A stretch of 35,137 bases of DNA. It comes from JAWLCA01 sp050485905 (GTDB lineage Bacteria; Pseudomonadota; Alphaproteobacteria; Rhodobacterales; Rhodobacteraceae). Position 1 is the stretch's first letter. Each line of letters opens with the position of its first letter. A program made the translations under genes and the position numbers. Below, piece by piece: positions 8,051-15,910 of this stretch. The DNA is taken from positions 1 through 35,137 of the forward strand of contig JBJHCH010000027.1 in NCBI GenBank assembly GCA_050485905.1, given 5' to 3'. The notes beneath the pieces were generated by a model. That model ran no database searches, was not told where the DNA came from, and saw only the letters and a list, made by a program, of their open reading frames with translations.

Positions 8051-8105
8051 TGTGCACACAACGTATGATTCACGTGCATCTGCCGTGCATATGACGTGCA
8101 TACCC
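8051..8105. repeat. Five-unit 11-bp repeat array, GTGCAT core
   Basis: CGTGCAT occurs at 8073, 8084 and 8095, exactly 11 bases apart. Degenerate units in the same phase start at 8062 (CGTATGA) and 8051 (TGTGCAC, part of a TGTGCACA palindrome). The array is about 140-190 bases upstream of the dioxygenase start. An 11-bp spacing places each copy on nearly the same face of the helix, as expected of cooperative regulator binding. Confidence 0.65.
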
Positions 8106-8248
8106 AAAAAACGCACAGAAGCGGGCGGGCGACGCATGCCGCAGCAGAAATGCACAGAACTGGCGTCTGTTGCGCGTTTCCGCCTTGCGAGCGGGGGTTC
8201 GCAGGGGACTGGCCGGCGGCAGGCAGGAGTCAGGGAGCGCGGGGGGCG

Positions 8249-8306
8249 CTGATATACCTTATCGGGTATATACCTTAAACGGTATATACCTTTTCAGGTA
8301 TGTCGT
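8249..8306. repeat. 16-bp-period array of GGTATATACC palindromes
   Basis: The perfect 10-bp palindrome GGTATATACC is at 8265-8274 and again at 8281-8290. Partial copies in the same 16-base phase are at 8249-8258 (ending GATATACC) and 8297-8306 (starting GGTAT). Spacers are six bases each (TTATCG, TTAAAC, TTTTCA). This TATA-rich block stands out against the GC-rich surroundings and looks like an operator array or promoter cluster. Confidence 0.7.
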
Positions 8307-8382
8307 GTGCATACTGCCGGGTGGCATCGCGCCTGGCTTGCGAGACCGCGGCTCGGGAGCGGATCGTCACCGGCGACGCGCG

Positions 8383-9660
8383 TCAGCCGTTCTCGCGCAG
8401 GACGGCGCCGGCGAGGTAGAGCGAGCCGCAGATCAGGATCCGCGCGCCCGGTGCCTCGGACGCGATGCGGGCGACGGCGGCGGTGACGCTTTCGGCCTGA
8501 TCCGCCGTCAGGCCCGCGGCGCGGGCGGCGGCGCAGGTGTCGGCGGCGGGCAGGGTGGCGCTTTCGCCGGGGATCGACACGGCCAGCAGCCGGTCGGCCA
8601 CATCGGCCAGCGGGCGCATGTAGCCGGTCACGTCCTTGGTGTTCAGCATGCCGCAGACCAGATGGGTGGGCCGGGGTGGCATCGCGGCCAGCGTGTCGGC
8701 CACCGCCTGCCCGCCCGCCGGATTGTGCCCGCCGTCGAGCCACAGCTCGCAACCCGCCGCCTGCGCCACATCCGCCAGCGGCCCGGTCCGCAACCGCTGC
8801 ATCCGGGCGGGCCAGTCGGCGCGGCTCACCGCGGCCTCTGCCCCCCCGGCCATCCCCAGCAGGCGCAGCGCCACCACGGCCATTCCGGCATTGCCGATCT
8901 GGTGCGGGCCGGGCAGCACGGGCAGGGGCAGGTCCATCAGCCCGTTCTCATCCTGGACGATCAGCCGGCCACGCTCGGCCCAGGCATACCAGTGCTGGCC
9001 GTGGACCCACAGCGGTGCACCCACGCGGGCCGCGCGATCCTCGATCACCCGCAGCCCGGCATCGTCCTGCGGGCCGACGACGCAGGGCACGCCGCGTTTC
9101 AGGATGCCGGCCTTTTCGCCCGCGATCTCGGCCAGCGTCTCGCCCAGATACTGCTGATGGTCCAGGCTTACGGGCGTGATGACGGTCAGCGCCGGGCGAT
9201 CCACCACGTTGGTCGCATCGAGCCGCCCCCCAAGGCCGACCTCCAGCAGCGTGTAGTCGGCGGGCGTGCGCGCCATGGCCAGCAGGGCGGCGCAGGTCGT
9301 GATCTCGAAATAGGTGATCGGGGTGCTGCCGTTCGCCGCCGCCACCTCGTCCAGCAGGGCGGTCAGGGCGGATTCCGATATCAACTCGCCCGCCAGCCGG
9401 ATGCGTTCGTGAAACCGCGCCAGATGCGGCGAGGTATAGGCGTGGACGCGCTTGCCCTGCCCTTCCAGCCCCGCGCGGATCATCGCCTGCGTCGATCCCT
9501 TGCCGTTGGTTCCGGCGATATGGATCACCGGGGGCAGGCTGCGTTCGGGATGGTCCAGCGCCGCCAGCAGGCGCCACACCCGGTCCAGCGTCAGGTCGAT
9601 GATCTTGGGGTGAAGCGCCATCATCCGGGTCAGGATGACGTCGCTGCCGGGCGTGGCCAT
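8383..9660 (-). CDS. folC: Dihydrofolate synthase / folylpolyglutamate synthase
   Basis: A 425-residue cytoplasmic Mur-ligase-family enzyme that adds glutamate to dihydropteroate and to reduced folates. The P-loop is GTNGKGST at residues 50-57, followed by a YTSPHL segment (folate-binding region). Further family motifs are YFEITT, LEVGLGGRLDATNV, SLDHQQYLGETLAEIAGEKAGI and WLDGGHNPAGG. Length matches bacterial FolC. The gene starts five bases after the accD stop, the accD-folC arrangement seen in many proteobacteria, so it is co-transcribed with accD. An internal ATG a few codons in (MMALHPK) is an alternative start. Confidence 0.96.
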   Translation of the reverse strand: MATPGSDVILTRMMALHPKIIDLTLDRVWRLLAALDHPERSLPPVIHIAGTNGKGSTQAMIRAGLEGQGKRVHAYTSPHLARFHERIRLAGELISESALTALLDEVAAANGSTPITYFEITTCAALLAMARTPADYTLLEVGLGGRLDATNVVDRPALTVITPVSLDHQQYLGETLAEIAGEKAGILKRGVPCVVGPQDDAGLRVIEDRAARVGAPLWVHGQHWYAWAERGRLIVQDENGLMDLPLPVLPGPHQIGNAGMAVVALRLLGMAGGAEAAVSRADWPARMQRLRTGPLADVAQAAGCELWLDGGHNPAGGQAVADTLAAMPPRPTHLVCGMLNTKDVTGYMRPLADVADRLLAVSIPGESATLPAADTCAAARAAGLTADQAESVTAAVARIASEAPGARILICGSLYLAGAVLRENG

Positions 9661-9665
9661 GGGCG

Positions 9666-10646
9666 TCAGGGTTTCGGCGCGGGGGCCGGGTCGGCGGGAA
9701 CGGGAACCGGGCCGCCGTCGGCATCGGCGGGGGCCGCGGCCTCTGGCGCAGCGCCCGCGCTCGGGTCCGGCGCGGGCAGGTCGCCACGCACGGCGGGGGA
9801 CATGCCCATCAGCATCCTCGTAATGGTGATCAGCTCATCCCGCAGCTTCTTGCGGTGGGTCACCCGGTCCAGCATGCCGTGATCGAGCAGGTATTCGGCG
9901 CGCTGGAAGCCCTCGGGCAGCTTCTCGCGGATCGTCTGTTCGATGACGCGGGGGCCGGCAAAGCAGATCAGCGCGTTGGGCTCGGCAATCTGCACGTCGC
10001 CCAGCATCGCATAGCTGGCGGTGACGCCGCCGGTGGTCGGGTGGGTCAGCACGACGATATAGGGCAAGCCGGCTTCCTTCAGCATCTGCACGGCGACGGT
10101 GGTGCGCGGCATCTGCATGAGGCTGAGAATCCCCTCCTGCATCCTTGCGCCCCCGGCGGCGGAGAACAGGATCAGCGGGCGCTTCAGTGCCACCGCGCGT
10201 TCGGCCGCCGCGATGATCGCGTTGCCGACATACATGCCCATCGACCCGCCCATGAAGCTGAAATCCTGCGCGGCGGCGACGATCGGGGTGCGGCCCATCT
10301 CGCCCTCGGCCACCAGCATCGCGTCCCGCTCGCCGGTGTCCTTTTGCGCGGCCTTCATCCGGTCGGGGTATTTCTTCTGGTCGCGGAACTGAAGCGGGTC
10401 GGCCAGCGGCTCGGGCACCTTCACCTCGGTGAAGACACCGCCATCGAACAGCGCCTTGAAGCGGTCGCGCGGGCGCAGCGTCATGTGATGGTCGCACGAG
10501 GTGCAGACGTTCAGGTTCTCGGCCAGTTCGCGGTGAAACAGCATGGTCCCGCATTCGGGGCACTTGCTCCACAGGTTTTCCGGCACCTCGCGCCGCGAGA
10601 ACAGCGAGTTGATCGTGGGGCGGACGTAGTTCGAGATCCAGTTCAT
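9666..10646 (-). CDS. accD: Acetyl-CoA carboxylase carboxyltransferase subunit beta
   Basis: A 326-residue subunit that, with AccA, transfers the carboxyl group from biotin to acetyl-CoA in the first step of fatty acid synthesis. The N-terminus MNWISNYVRPTINSLFSRR leads into a four-cysteine zinc ribbon (Cys29, Cys32, Cys48, Cys51), which is diagnostic. The crotonase-like core contains FMGGSMGMYVGNAI, SAAGGARMQEGILSLMQM, HPTTGGVTASYAMLGDV and FAGPRVIEQTIREKLPEGFQ. The C-terminal 40 or so residues are a Pro/Ala-rich low-complexity tail (PAPDPSAGAAPEAAAPADAD), probably unstructured and lineage specific. The gene lies five bases ahead of folC. Confidence 0.97.
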   Translation of the reverse strand: MNWISNYVRPTINSLFSRREVPENLWSKCPECGTMLFHRELAENLNVCTSCDHHMTLRPRDRFKALFDGGVFTEVKVPEPLADPLQFRDQKKYPDRMKAAQKDTGERDAMLVAEGEMGRTPIVAAAQDFSFMGGSMGMYVGNAIIAAAERAVALKRPLILFSAAGGARMQEGILSLMQMPRTTVAVQMLKEAGLPYIVVLTHPTTGGVTASYAMLGDVQIAEPNALICFAGPRVIEQTIREKLPEGFQRAEYLLDHGMLDRVTHRKKLRDELITITRMLMGMSPAVRGDLPAPDPSAGAAPEAAAPADADGGPVPVPADPAPAPKP

Positions 10647-10700
10647 CGCGCGACCTTTTTGGATAGGCGGTCAGATAAGACGGGGGGGCGGGAAATGCAA

Positions 10701-11549
10701 TCAGCGCCGCAGCACCAGCCGCGCCAGCCCCCACAGGATCAGCAGCCCCACCATGTCGGCGAACAGCAGCGGGCGGATCGCCGCGACATCCGATTGCGGC
10801 ACGGTCATGGTGAACAGCGCCAGCCCCTCCAGCGGGCCCTGGGCGCTGACGATCAGCAGGGCATAGAAATTGTTGGCGAAATGCAGCCCCCAGGCGGCGC
10901 CCAGATTGCCGGTGCGCGCGGTCAGATCGGCCGCCACCAGCCCGAACAGCCCAGTCGCCGCGACGATGTGCCAGGCGTTGTCGCCCATGATCGTGGGTTC
11001 GTAATGCAGCAGGCCGAACAGAGCCGAGGGCACGATCATCCACACGACGGGAGAGCGGAAGCGCGCGGCAAGCTGCTGTTGCAGGTAGCCGCGGAACACC
11101 AGTTCCTCGGCCCCGGTCTGGATCAGCAGGCCGATGGCCGCCGGGGCCAGCAGCACCAGCCAGCGCAGCGGGTCAAGGCCCGGCTGCAGCCCGCCGGGGA
11201 CGGGCAGGAAGGCGAAGGCCAGCCCGTAAAGCACCAGCACCAGCGCCATGCAGCGCAGGAAATCGCGCAAGAGCGGCGCCGCGCGGCCGAACAGCGTGGC
11301 CGGCCCGCGGCCGTGGAACAGCCGTGCGGCCAGCAGCGCGCCCGCCCCCATCGCCATGAAGCTGTAGATCAGCGCCAGCGTCGCCACCGGCCCGCGCGTT
11401 CCCTGCATCCCGGTCAGGCGCACGGCGACCGCCAGCGCGAACATCACCCCGACGTAGAAGGCCGCGATGAAACCCGCGCCCAGCAACAGCCGCCAGATCT
11501 CGGGCCGGGCCTGGGCGGGGGCGATGTAGCGGGCAAAGGCCGGGGTCAT
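10701..11549 (-). CDS. CPBP family intramembrane metalloprotease
   Basis: A 282-residue inner-membrane protein of about eight helices, belonging to the CPBP (CAAX protease / bacteriocin-processing, Abi) family. The signature EELVFRGYLQQQL lies near residue 150 (the glutamate pair and arginine of motif 1). Then come LLHYE (motif 2 histidine) and a WGLHFANN segment with HxxxN spacing (motif 3), so the metal site looks intact. Bacterial members are implicated in prenyl-protein-like processing or self-immunity to bacteriocins, but substrates are mostly unknown. It sits upstream of accD-folC with a 54-base gap and may share their transcript; no functional link to fatty acid or folate synthesis is implied. 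Confidence 0.87.
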   Translation of the reverse strand: MTPAFARYIAPAQARPEIWRLLLGAGFIAAFYVGVMFALAVAVRLTGMQGTRGPVATLALIYSFMAMGAGALLAARLFHGRGPATLFGRAAPLLRDFLRCMALVLVLYGLAFAFLPVPGGLQPGLDPLRWLVLLAPAAIGLLIQTGAEELVFRGYLQQQLAARFRSPVVWMIVPSALFGLLHYEPTIMGDNAWHIVAATGLFGLVAADLTARTGNLGAAWGLHFANNFYALLIVSAQGPLEGLALFTMTVPQSDVAAIRPLLFADMVGLLILWGLARLVLRR

Positions 11550-11614
11550 GGCGGGTCAGCTAGGGCGCGGGGCGACCGGGCGCAAGCCGCCCCGGCGCGG
11601 TCGTGATGTCCAGC

Positions 11615-12331
11615 TCACAGGAACAGCCGCAGGCACCAGGGCGCGATCAGCGCCGTCAGCACCGCGTTCAGCCCCATGCCAAGGCCCGCAAAGGCGCCTG
11701 CCGTCGGGTTCACCTGCAGCGCCCGCGCGGTGCCCAGCCCATGCGCCGCCACGCCCACCGAAAAGCCCCGCGCCCGCCAGTCGGTGACGCGCAGCGCATT
11801 CAGCAGCGGCGTGACCACGATGGCGCCGATCACGCCGGTCAGCAGCACCAGCACCGCGGCCAGTGTCGGCGCCCCGCCCAACCGTTCCGCGATGCCGATG
11901 GCGACCGGAGCAGTGGCCGATTTCGGCGCCAGCGCCGCCAGCACGTCGCCCGGCACCCCCAACGCCCAGGCCACGGCCAGCGCCGTCAGCACCGCCGTCA
12001 CCGACCCGGCCACCAGCCCGGCCAGGATGGGCAGCGCCGCGCGGCCCACATGGGCCAGGTTCACCCACAGCGGGATCGCCAGCGCCACGGTGGCGGGGCC
12101 GAGCATGAAATGGACGAACTGCGCGCCCTCGAAATACTGCGGATAGGGTGTCGCCGTCGCCTGCAGCACCATGGCCAGGATCACCACCGCGATCAGCACC
12201 GGGTTCGCCCAGGGCTGCCGCCCGGTCAGCCGCGACAGCGTGTCGCCCGCCCAATAGGCCAGCAGCGTCGCCGTCAGCCACAAGAGCGGCTCGCGGCTCA
12301 GATAGCTCCAGATCAGCGCGGGATCGGTCAT
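11615..12331 (-). CDS. lrgB: LrgB family membrane protein
   Basis: A 238-residue polytopic membrane protein. Family features include ARGFSVGVAAHGLGTARALQVNPTAGAFAGLGMGLNAVLTA near the C-terminus, KSATAPVAIGIAERLGG in the middle and FMLGPATVALAIPLW after the first helices. LrgB/CidB proteins work with LrgA/CidA holin-like partners in autolysis control and overflow-metabolite (pyruvate, glycolate) transport. Here the partner gene is directly upstream with a 4-base ATGA overlap. The specific process (lysis or metabolite export) cannot be told from sequence. Confidence 0.9.
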   Translation of the reverse strand: MTDPALIWSYLSREPLLWLTATLLAYWAGDTLSRLTGRQPWANPVLIAVVILAMVLQATATPYPQYFEGAQFVHFMLGPATVALAIPLWVNLAHVGRAALPILAGLVAGSVTAVLTALAVAWALGVPGDVLAALAPKSATAPVAIGIAERLGGAPTLAAVLVLLTGVIGAIVVTPLLNALRVTDWRARGFSVGVAAHGLGTARALQVNPTAGAFAGLGMGLNAVLTALIAPWCLRLFL

Positions 12332-12681
12332 TCCGGGCGGCTCCCGGTCAGGCGGGCGACGGCGGCAAAGGTCAGCGCCCCCGCCGCGATGGCCGCCACC
12401 GTGGACACGACCAGCGCCGCCAGCAGCGCCGGCCCCGCCTGCGTCAGCACGCCGAGATGCGCCACCACGCCGACGCCCGCCGGCACGAACAGCAGCGACA
12501 GATGCTTCAGCAACCCCTCGGCCGTGGGCTGCAGCATCCGCCCCAGCGCCGGCACCGCCACCATCGCCGCGACCAGCCCGACCATCCCCAGCACCGGCCC
12601 CGGCAACGGCAGGCCCAGCGCGCGAGAGACGACCTCTCCCACCAGCTGGAAGATCAGGATCAGGGCGATGGCGGGGATCAT
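12328..12681 (-). CDS. lrgA: CidA/LrgA family holin-like protein
   Basis: A 117-residue membrane protein with four predicted helices, the usual size and topology of CidA/LrgA. The N-terminus MIPAIALILIFQLVGEVVSRALGLPLPGPVLGM has the family's FQxxGE...LPxPGPVxGM pattern, and LLFVPAGVGVVAH matches the conserved LFFVPxGVG loop. A much longer open frame continues upstream antisense to ilvD, but this ATG begins the recognisable domain. Translationally coupled to lrgB (ATGA overlap). Divergent from ilvD across a 159-base gap that must hold both promoters. Confidence 0.88.
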   Translation of the reverse strand: MIPAIALILIFQLVGEVVSRALGLPLPGPVLGMVGLVAAMVAVPALGRMLQPTAEGLLKHLSLLFVPAGVGVVAHLGVLTQAGPALLAALVVSTVAAIAAGALTFAAVARLTGSRPE

Positions 12682-12840
12682 GGCGGCCTCCGGCAAAAGC
12701 GACGCCGCGACGCTAGCACCGCGCCACGTCCCCCGAAAGGCCGCCACCGCCCGCCAGCCCCGGCCGCGGTGCGCAATCGCTTGCCCCCGCCCGCCCCGCG
12801 CCGTATCCCTGCCCCAGCCAGATTGCCGAGGGGGGATGCG

Positions 12841-14577
12841 ATGACCACGAACCAGCGTTTCGATAAGACGAAACTGCCCAGCCGCCATGTGACCGAGGGG
12901 CCGGCCCGCGCGCCGCACCGCTCGTACTTCTACGCCATGGGCATCTCGGAGGAGGAGATCCACCAGCCCTGGGTCGGCGTCGCCACCTGCTGGAACGAGG
13001 CCGCGCCCTGCAACATCGCGCTGAACCGGCAGGCGCAGGTCGTGAAACACGGCGTGAAAAAGGGCGGCGGCACCCCGCGCGAATTCACCACCATCACCGT
13101 GACCGACGGCATCGCCATGGGGCATGAGGGGATGCGCTCCAGCCTCGCCTCGCGCGAGGCCATCGCGGACACCGTGGAACTGACCATGCGCGGCCATTGC
13201 TACGACGCCATCGTCGGCCTTGCCGGCTGCGACAAGTCGCTGCCCGGCATGATGATGGCGATGGTGCGGCTCAACACGCCGTCCGTGTTCATCTACGGCG
13301 GGTCGATCCTGCCGGGGCGGCTGGACGGGCAGGACGTCACCGTGCAGGACGTGTTCGAGGCGGTGGGCAAGCATCAGGCCGGCAACTACTCCGACGCCGA
13401 GCTTGAAATCCTCGAACGCGTCGCCTGCCCCAGCGCGGGCGCCTGCGGCGGCCAGTTCACCGCCAACACCATGGCCTGCGTCAGCGAAGCCATCGGGCTG
13501 GCGCTCCCCAACTCCTCCGGCGCCCCGGCCCCCTACGAATCCCGCGACCAGTATTGCGAGGCATCCGGCCTCGCGGTCATGCACCTGATCGAAAAGAACA
13601 TCCGCGCCCGCGACATCGTCACCCGCAAGGCGCTGGAAAACGCCGCCCGCGTCGTGGCCTGCACCGGCGGCTCCACCAACGCGGGCCTCCACCTGCCCGC
13701 CATCGCGCATGAGGCCGGGATCGACTTTGACCTCTTCGACGTCTGCGACATCTTCCGCGACACGCCCTATTTCGTCGACCTGAAGCCGGGCGGCAAATAC
13801 GTGGCGAAAGACCTCTACGAATCCGGCGGCGTGCCCGTGGTGATGAACGAGTTGCGCAAGCAGGGCCTGGTGCATGAGGATTGCATGACCGCGACGGGCC
13901 GCACCATGGGCGAGGAACTGGACCTTGTGAAGCGCCAGGCCGACGGCCGCGTGATCTATCCCGCCGCCACCCCGATCACCAAGACCGGCGGCGTCGTCGG
14001 CCTGAGGGGCAACCTCGCCCCCGAGGGCGCCATCGTGAAGGTAGCGGGGATGAGCGAGGCCGAACAGGTCTTCACCGGCCCCGCGCGGGTGTTCGACGGC
14101 GAGGAAGCGGCCTTCGAGGCGGTGAAATCCCGCACCTACAGGGAGGGCGAGGTGCTGGTGATCCGCAACGAAGGCCCCGCCGGCGGGCCGGGCATGCGCG
14201 AGATGCTGGCCACCACCGCCGCGCTTTCGGGCCAGGGCATGGGCAAGAAGGTGGCGCTGATCACCGACGGCCGGTTTTCCGGCGCGACGCGCGGCTTCTG
14301 CGTCGGCCATGTCGGGCCGGAAAGCGCCCACGGCGGCCCCATCGCCCTGCTGCAGGACGGCGACATGATCACCATCAACGCGCTGACCGGCGAGTTGTCG
14401 GTGGACCTGAGCGACGAGGAACTGGCGAAACGCAAGGCCGCCTGGCCCGGCCCGCGCAAGACCGACTATGCCGCCGGCGCGCTGTGGAAATACGCACAAC
14501 TGGTGGGGTCAACCCGGCTGGGCGCCGTGACGCATCCGGGCGCAAAGGCGGAGACGCACGTTTATATGGATCAGTGA
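12841..14577 (+). CDS. ilvD: Dihydroxy-acid dehydratase
   Basis: A 578-residue cytoplasmic iron-sulfur enzyme of isoleucine, valine and CoA-precursor synthesis that converts 2,3-dihydroxy acids to 2-keto acids. The IlvD/Edd pattern is clear: SRHVTEGPARAPHRSYFYAMG at the N-terminus, ATCWNEAAPCNI (cysteine ligand region), GLAGCDKSLPGMMMAM, PSAGACGGQFTANTMAC, ACTGGSTNAGLHLPAIA, EGPAGGPGMREML and TDGRFSGATRGFCVGHVGPE. Length matches full IlvD. The ATG is preceded by GAGGGGGG at good spacing. It is transcribed alone, rightwards, towards the AbiV-like island. Confidence 0.97.
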   Translation: MTTNQRFDKTKLPSRHVTEGPARAPHRSYFYAMGISEEEIHQPWVGVATCWNEAAPCNIALNRQAQVVKHGVKKGGGTPREFTTITVTDGIAMGHEGMRSSLASREAIADTVELTMRGHCYDAIVGLAGCDKSLPGMMMAMVRLNTPSVFIYGGSILPGRLDGQDVTVQDVFEAVGKHQAGNYSDAELEILERVACPSAGACGGQFTANTMACVSEAIGLALPNSSGAPAPYESRDQYCEASGLAVMHLIEKNIRARDIVTRKALENAARVVACTGGSTNAGLHLPAIAHEAGIDFDLFDVCDIFRDTPYFVDLKPGGKYVAKDLYESGGVPVVMNELRKQGLVHEDCMTATGRTMGEELDLVKRQADGRVIYPAATPITKTGGVVGLRGNLAPEGAIVKVAGMSEAEQVFTGPARVFDGEEAAFEAVKSRTYREGEVLVIRNEGPAGGPGMREMLATTAALSGQGMGKKVALITDGRFSGATRGFCVGHVGPESAHGGPIALLQDGDMITINALTGELSVDLSDEELAKRKAAWPGPRKTDYAAGALWKYAQLVGSTRLGAVTHPGAKAETHVYMDQ

Positions 14578-14968
14578 CGCGGGCGGGGCGGGGGAGGTTG
14601 CTCCGGCCCGACCCTGCGCGGGCCGCTCCGCCGCCGTGGGCGGGCCTGCCCGTTTGATATTCACACCTGCACTATTCGAGGCCGCCCCCAGTCCTGCACG
14701 CCAGATGGCAGCGAATGGCCGCGGTCAGCCGCCCCACCGCCGGTGGTCCACACTTTATCGCACCACGTCCCTGCGACCCCAATCGTCGCGCCCACGTCCC
14801 CAAAGCGGCTGGCCTCCGGGGCGGCCATCCGCTGCCCGGGCCGCTGCGCGGCTGTTAACCGGGCTGGGAAGGGGGAGTAACTCTGACCAGCCATTTTTCT
14901 GCAAGGGTGCGAGACGACCGCTTAAATTTAGCAGTTAGCAAGGCACGCCCTGCTCAAGTACGCCTCGT
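14578..14968. other. Gap between ilvD and the AbiV-like gene
   Basis: About 390 bases without a credible gene. The first 80 bases carry two hairpins just after ilvD. A nested fold is possible at 14834-14864: outer GCCCGG/CCGGGC and inner GCCGC-TGC-GCGGC. The last 100 bases are markedly less GC-rich (for example CTTAAATTTAGCAG), marking the edge of the atypical segment. Confidence 0.5.
14604..14655 (+). terminator. Candidate ilvD terminator region with two hairpins
   Basis: CGGCCCG (14604-14610) pairs with CGGGCCG (14619-14625) around an 8-base loop. A second, shorter stem CGGG-CCTG-CCCG (14641-14652) is followed by TTT. They begin about 27 bases after the ilvD stop. The U-tract is short, so intrinsic termination would be weak. 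Confidence 0.4.
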
Positions 14969-15736
14969 CTATTGCGCAGGCGGAAATGGTGTGCCGGACT
15001 TCACGTGATCGCGCTCGTATCCAAGGACCGCCTCCGCGATGTCTTTCTCGCCCGCTTCCATGCGCGCGATGAAGTACAACCAGAATTCCTTGGTGTTCAG
15101 CATCGCCTGAAGCTTGCTCGCCTTCATAGTGAAAAGCCTGTTCTGAGCGACTGTAAACTTGAACGGTTCCTTCACGATGACATGGCGGTGAACATATGCG
15201 ACAGAGTCCTTGGCCAATCTGATACAATCTCGGGCGGCTTCGGCGCGGACGATCTCCCGAGGCGTCTGCGCGCGATCTGGATCGTTGCGCAGATCGGTGT
15301 ACATCGAAGGTTCGCGCCCTCCCTTTAGATGAAAGATCAGGTCAGACGCTGCCTTCAAGGCTGCGCCTTGGTTGGTACTGTCCGAAGCCCATGTGCACAA
15401 AGCGTAGATGATCTTCTTCTCATGGCTTTCCATGCTGGCTCTTAGCTTCGTCCATATCGCTGGATCATTTAGATTGCGGTTTTGTGCGTCAAACGCGAGT
15501 AAAGCTTTCCCTGCCTCCTCAATGCACGCAACAGCCAAGAAATAGGCACGCGCGTAGTGCCCGTGCTCACGCAACAGCGAAGCTTCAACCAGCAGTTCAT
15601 CTGCGTTGCGGAGCGCGACGTTACTGTAGGAACGAAGGAGTTCAGCCGTTATTTTGGTCGTCTGCGTTGAGGCCAAAGGCATTCCTGTCGAGTCTGTGAT
15701 GGCGGCAGGTCGTTCTCGGAACCGAGGAAGCGTCAC
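14969..15736 (-). CDS. AbiV-like HEPN-domain protein (abortive-infection type)
   Basis: About 255 residues from a GTG at 15736; an ATG 18 codons downstream (15682) is an alternative, and neither start has ideal ribosome-site spacing. The middle of the protein reads ALRNADELLVEASLLREHGHYARAYFLAVACIEEAGKALL (in two parts, about residues 41-80), followed by ESHEKKI at about 103-109. This matches the AbiV pattern of helical repeats with A.A..LA..A.EE.GKA and a downstream H..K motif. AbiV-type HEPN proteins block phage translation in Lactococcus, and related genes are scattered singly in many genomes. Here it stands alone between ilvD and lpxK, with weaker GC bias than its neighbours, which suggests acquisition by transfer. 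A defence role is an inference from the family. Confidence 0.65.
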   Translation of the reverse strand: MTLPRFRERPAAITDSTGMPLASTQTTKITAELLRSYSNVALRNADELLVEASLLREHGHYARAYFLAVACIEEAGKALLAFDAQNRNLNDPAIWTKLRASMESHEKKIIYALCTWASDSTNQGAALKAASDLIFHLKGGREPSMYTDLRNDPDRAQTPREIVRAEAARDCIRLAKDSVAYVHRHVIVKEPFKFTVAQNRLFTMKASKLQAMLNTKEFWLYFIARMEAGEKDIAEAVLGYERDHVKSGTPFPPAQ

Positions 15737-15862
15737 ACCTTCCTATGTTTCAAGCCCAAAGCGATCAACCACTTGGCAAATGCGCTGCCCAAGAAATGCC
15801 AGATCCCCCACCCCCAACCCCTGCACAACCCTTTCAATCAGGTTAACAAAAAATCGAAAATC

Positions 15863-15875
15863 ATTGTATTACAAT
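15863..15875. promoter_or_regulatory. AT-rich palindrome ATTGTA-T-TACAAT upstream of the AbiV-like gene
   Basis: A perfect inverted repeat of 6-base arms around one base, about 130 bases upstream of the AbiV-like start. On the minus strand it contains TACAAT, a fair -10 element, but no convincing -35 is seen at 17 bases. It may be the gene's promoter/operator. Confidence 0.4.
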
Positions 15876-15887
15876 AACTTGAGTTTT

Positions 15888-15903
15888 TGTGCACGCGTGC
15901 ACA
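15888..15903. repeat. 16-bp perfect palindrome TGTGCACGCGTGCACA
   Basis: The sequence equals its own reverse complement over all 16 bases. It lies seven bases after the lpxK stop and upstream of the AbiV-like gene. A short-loop hairpin could form, but no U-run follows in the lpxK direction, so it may be a protein-binding site rather than a terminator. It shares the GTGCA core with the 8051-8105 array. Confidence 0.5.
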
Positions 15904-15910
15904 CCCGTGC

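Larger units (their letters stand above)
7926..8382. other. Long non-coding region upstream of the dioxygenase gene
   Basis: About 460 bases lie between the dioxygenase start and the folC stop, in a window where most gaps are under 100 bases. Short open frames exist on both strands, but none has a credible ribosome site, length or recognisable product. The region holds an 11-bp repeat array at 8051-8105 and a 16-bp repeat array at 8249-8306, and it is locally AT-richer. It is most simply read as a complex promoter/operator region for the minus-strand dioxygenase-esterase operon, or as the trace of a lost gene. Confidence 0.6.

Noticed and set aside
8051..8306. Possible CRISPR array
   Set aside because: The repeat units are only 7-11 bases with 4-6 base spacers; no 25-40 base repeats or unique spacers of CRISPR size are present.
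12682..14499. Upstream extension of the lrgA frame across ilvD
   Set aside because: The CidA/LrgA domain begins at the ATG at 12681, and the extension is the mirror frame of ilvD.
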